This document shows positions 5,760-6,549 of a stretch of DNA of 6,549 nt, piece by piece. The stretch comes from Candidatus Bathyarchaeota archaeon (GTDB taxonomy: Archaea > Thermoproteota > Bathyarchaeia > TCS64). Position numbers and translations under genes: made by a program. The notes below the pieces were generated by a model that saw nothing but the letters and a program-made list of their open reading frames with translations, was not told the DNA's origin and did not search any database. The stretch is from contig DAOVCM010000052.1 in assembly GCA_030670015.1 (NCBI GenBank), forward strand, positions 1-6,549, written 5' to 3'. The first letter of the stretch is position 1. The number at the start of each line of letters is the position of its first letter.

Positions 5760-6005
5760 TTATTCGCGCTTTATGCCTTCCCCGTATGTGATGAGGGTGA
5801 TGGTTGTCTTGACGCTGTCAAGCCGCCTGATGTTGTTGAACACGATCTCTTTGACCTTCTCCATGGACTCTGCCTCTACCTCCGTGATGACATCGTAGAT
5901 GCCGTAGAGGGAGTGGACGCCCTTTATTCCGGTTACGTTGCTTAACGCCTCGACGACCGAGGCTTCTTGCCCTAGCTCCGTGTTTATGAGGACGAATGCC
6001 TTCAT
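5760..6005 (-). CDS. Stand-alone Lrp/AsnC ligand-binding (RAM) domain protein
   Basis: An 81-residue protein consisting only of the Lrp/AsnC effector-binding domain (RAM, ferredoxin-like beta-alpha-beta-beta-alpha-beta fold). It has MKAFVLINTELGQEASVVEA at the start, GIKGVHSLYGIYDVITEVEA in the middle and a final strand TTITLITYGEG. No helix-turn-helix domain is present. Such single-domain proteins are common in archaea, form oligomers and may bind amino acids or modulate full-length Lrp regulators, but a specific role cannot be given. The start is set at ATG 6005: a Shine-Dalgarno (GGTGA, 6013-6017) lies 7 nt upstream, and the family begins M-K-A-[FY]-V-L-I. The adjacent ATG 6008 is possible; ATG 6035 would add ten residues without family support and precede the Shine-Dalgarno. 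The gene stands alone and converges on the NikR relic. Confidence 0.88.
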   Translation of the reverse strand: MKAFVLINTELGQEASVVEALSNVTGIKGVHSLYGIYDVITEVEAESMEKVKEIVFNNIRRLDSVKTTITLITYGEGIKRE

Positions 6006-6046
6006 CATCAACTCACCTTGATTCCTTGTTATCATTAATTACCTGA

Positions 6047-6057
6047 TGGTATATCTA
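6047..6057 (-). promoter_or_regulatory. TATA-like element of the RAM-domain gene
   Basis: On the minus strand ACATAGATATA lies about 45 nt before ATG 6005. Transcription would start near 6026 and give a leader of about 20 nt including the Shine-Dalgarno at 6013-6017. A closer AT-rich stretch (TAATTAATGATAA, about 6030-6042) would leave too short a leader to use that Shine-Dalgarno well. Confidence 0.35.
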
Positions 6058-6328
6058 TGTTTTTTGTATGCAGGGGGTTCTCAGCCGGATGTTTCAGCGC
6101 CCGATTATCAACGGGAACGAATCATCTGAATGTTTTATTATGGATGTTGGATTCGGCGATGTGTGACCATCCTTATCTTCTCCGTTTACCCTGTTCTTCT
6201 CCTCGTTTCCCATGGAGGATTGGCTTCGTAATTGCTCCTATATGACTTCATGCATACAGCCCAGTTCAAGGAGCCTTCAGCTCTCCATCCCACGAGACCT
6301 CAGACCCGATCTACAGTAATCCTCCGCC

Positions 6329-6412
6329 TCAGGGGTTTATCGCCGGCTTTCTTGGGTTCTGTACGGCTTCTTTAAATAGATGCGTCGTTTTTTGTACGGC
6401 TTCGATCTCCAT
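6329..6412 (-). CDS. Possible leaderless small ORF, 27 residues, unrecognised
   Basis: ATG 6412 opens a short frame ending at TGA 6329. The peptide begins MEIEAVQKTTHLFKEAVQ and ends PAINP. EAVQ occurs twice, 11 residues apart (4-7 and 15-18), because an 11-bp DNA repeat recurs in frame. The first 18 residues could form an amphipathic helix. A TATA-like ATAAATAG (6431-6438, minus) lies about 22 nt before the ATG, the distance expected for a leaderless mRNA. Nothing identifies a family, and an ORF this short easily arises by chance, so it is listed only as a candidate. Confidence 0.2.
   Translation of the reverse strand: MEIEAVQKTTHLFKEAVQNPRKPAINP
6360..6403. repeat. Two direct copies of TGTACGGCTTC flanking a TATA-like box
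   Basis: TGTACGGCTTC occurs exactly at 6360-6370 and 6393-6403, a 33-bp period. TTTAAATA (6371-6378) directly follows the first copy; the second lies about 25 nt further on, where transcription from that box would start. The layout resembles paired operators over a plus-strand promoter, but no clear gene follows. Confidence 0.45.
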
Positions 6413-6490
6413 CAGACGTAGATTTTCAAGCTATTTATGCGGCAGACCTTTTTCATACAGTATCTGGACTACCCCCCCTCCCCCTTCTGG

Positions 6491-6501
6491 GCGCGCGCGC
6501 G
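6491..6501. repeat. Second CG/GC dinucleotide tract
   Basis: Eleven alternating G and C bases after a pyrimidine-rich run (7 C, T, 5 C at 6472-6484). Like the tract at 5520-5533 it lies in DNA without an intact gene. Confidence 0.7.
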
Positions 6502-6537
6502 TTCAAGTGAAGGCTGGCACGACAAGGATCTTAGAAG

Positions 6538-6545
6538 TATAAAAA
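6538..6545 (+). promoter_or_regulatory. TATA box at the right edge
   Basis: TATAAAAA is a good archaeal TATA match, preceded by purines (AGAAG) in the BRE position. Transcription would start about 20-25 nt beyond the window, so a plus-strand gene or stable RNA is expected just to the right. Confidence 0.4.
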
Positions 6546-6549
6546 GGGG

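Larger units (their letters stand above)
6036..6549. other. Long region without a convincing gene
   Basis: Over 500 nt. No reading frame shows a recognisable protein family, and I saw no tRNA or rRNA. Small ORFs are present: a hydrophilic 39-residue one on the minus strand (6213-6094, MGNEEKNRVNGEDKDG...), a 33-residue one on the plus strand (6068-6169), a 62-codon plus-strand frame at 6057-6245 of unlikely composition, and a plus-strand frame from ATG 6437 open to the right edge (starting MRQTFFIQYLDYPPSPFWAR). None has family support or a good ribosome-binding site. The right half also holds an 11-bp direct repeat around a TATA-like box, a C-rich tract (6472-6484), a CG tract (6491-6501) and a TATA box at the edge. 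A small RNA gene or an upstream control region for a gene to the right is possible. Confidence 0.5.

Noticed and set aside
5700..5945. 81-codon plus-strand frame opposite the RAM-domain gene
   Set aside because: It overlaps a well-supported domain on the other strand and shows no family features.
6057..6245. 62-codon plus-strand frame
   Set aside because: Composition (many Cys, Ser, Pro, Phe) and lack of a ribosome-binding site argue against coding; it also overlaps the promoter of the RAM-domain gene.
6471..6490. G-quadruplex on the minus strand
   Set aside because: Only two long G-runs (5 and 7) are present, which does not supply four separate tracts of three or more with good loops.
1..6549. 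CRISPR array, tRNA, rRNA, insertion sequence or attachment site
   Set aside because: No regularly spaced repeats, no cloverleaf or conserved T-arm sequence, no transposase-like frame and no terminal inverted repeats with target duplications were seen.

Overview
The window is chromosomal archaeal DNA. The evidence is a ribosomal/RNA polymerase operon in the archaeal order (uS13, uS4, uS11, RNA polymerase subunit D, eL18), the archaeal/eukaryal protein eL18, a subunit D that carries a ferredoxin domain, and archaeal TATA elements placed about 25 nt before likely transcription starts. The gene mix would suit a member of the Thermoproteota/TACK radiation such as a Bathyarchaeia-like lineage, but that placement is a guess from general resemblance.

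Layout, left to right. (1) 1-386, minus: N-terminal third of an M24 (Xaa-Pro peptidase/creatinase-like) protein that runs off the left edge. (2) About 448-686, plus: decayed C-terminal relic of an MFS transporter. (3) 753-1646, plus: a cytoplasmic M23/LAS-type metallopeptidase homologue with an unidentified C-terminal half. (4) 1853-2524, plus: a complete rhomboid intramembrane protease with its own promoter. (5) 2525-2659: convergent junction rich in inverted repeats. (6) 5342-2660, minus: the uS13-uS4-uS11-RpoD-eL18 operon, tightly packed, with two GTG starts and, for uS11, an apparent CTG start. (7) 5425-5667, plus: relic of a NikR nickel regulator, interrupted by a (CG)7 tract. (8) 6005-5760, minus: a stand-alone Lrp/AsnC ligand-binding (RAM) domain protein. 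(9) 6036-6549: more than 500 nt without a convincing gene, holding TATA-like boxes, an 11-bp direct repeat, a second CG tract and small ORFs of doubtful status.

The operon supplies small-subunit head and platform proteins, one large-subunit protein and the RNA polymerase assembly platform subunit. The usual followers of eL18 in many archaea (uL13, uS9, RpoN) are absent here, because the next gene (rhomboid) converges on the operon. The flanking genes are separate, mostly singly transcribed units. Two of them (MFS, NikR) are broken, so both flanks of this conserved operon seem to have suffered gene loss.

I did not find a clearly new multi-gene system. The best leads are the CTG start of uS11, the NikR relic with its CG tract, the atypical M23/LAS protein, and the repeat-flanked TATA region at 6360-6412.
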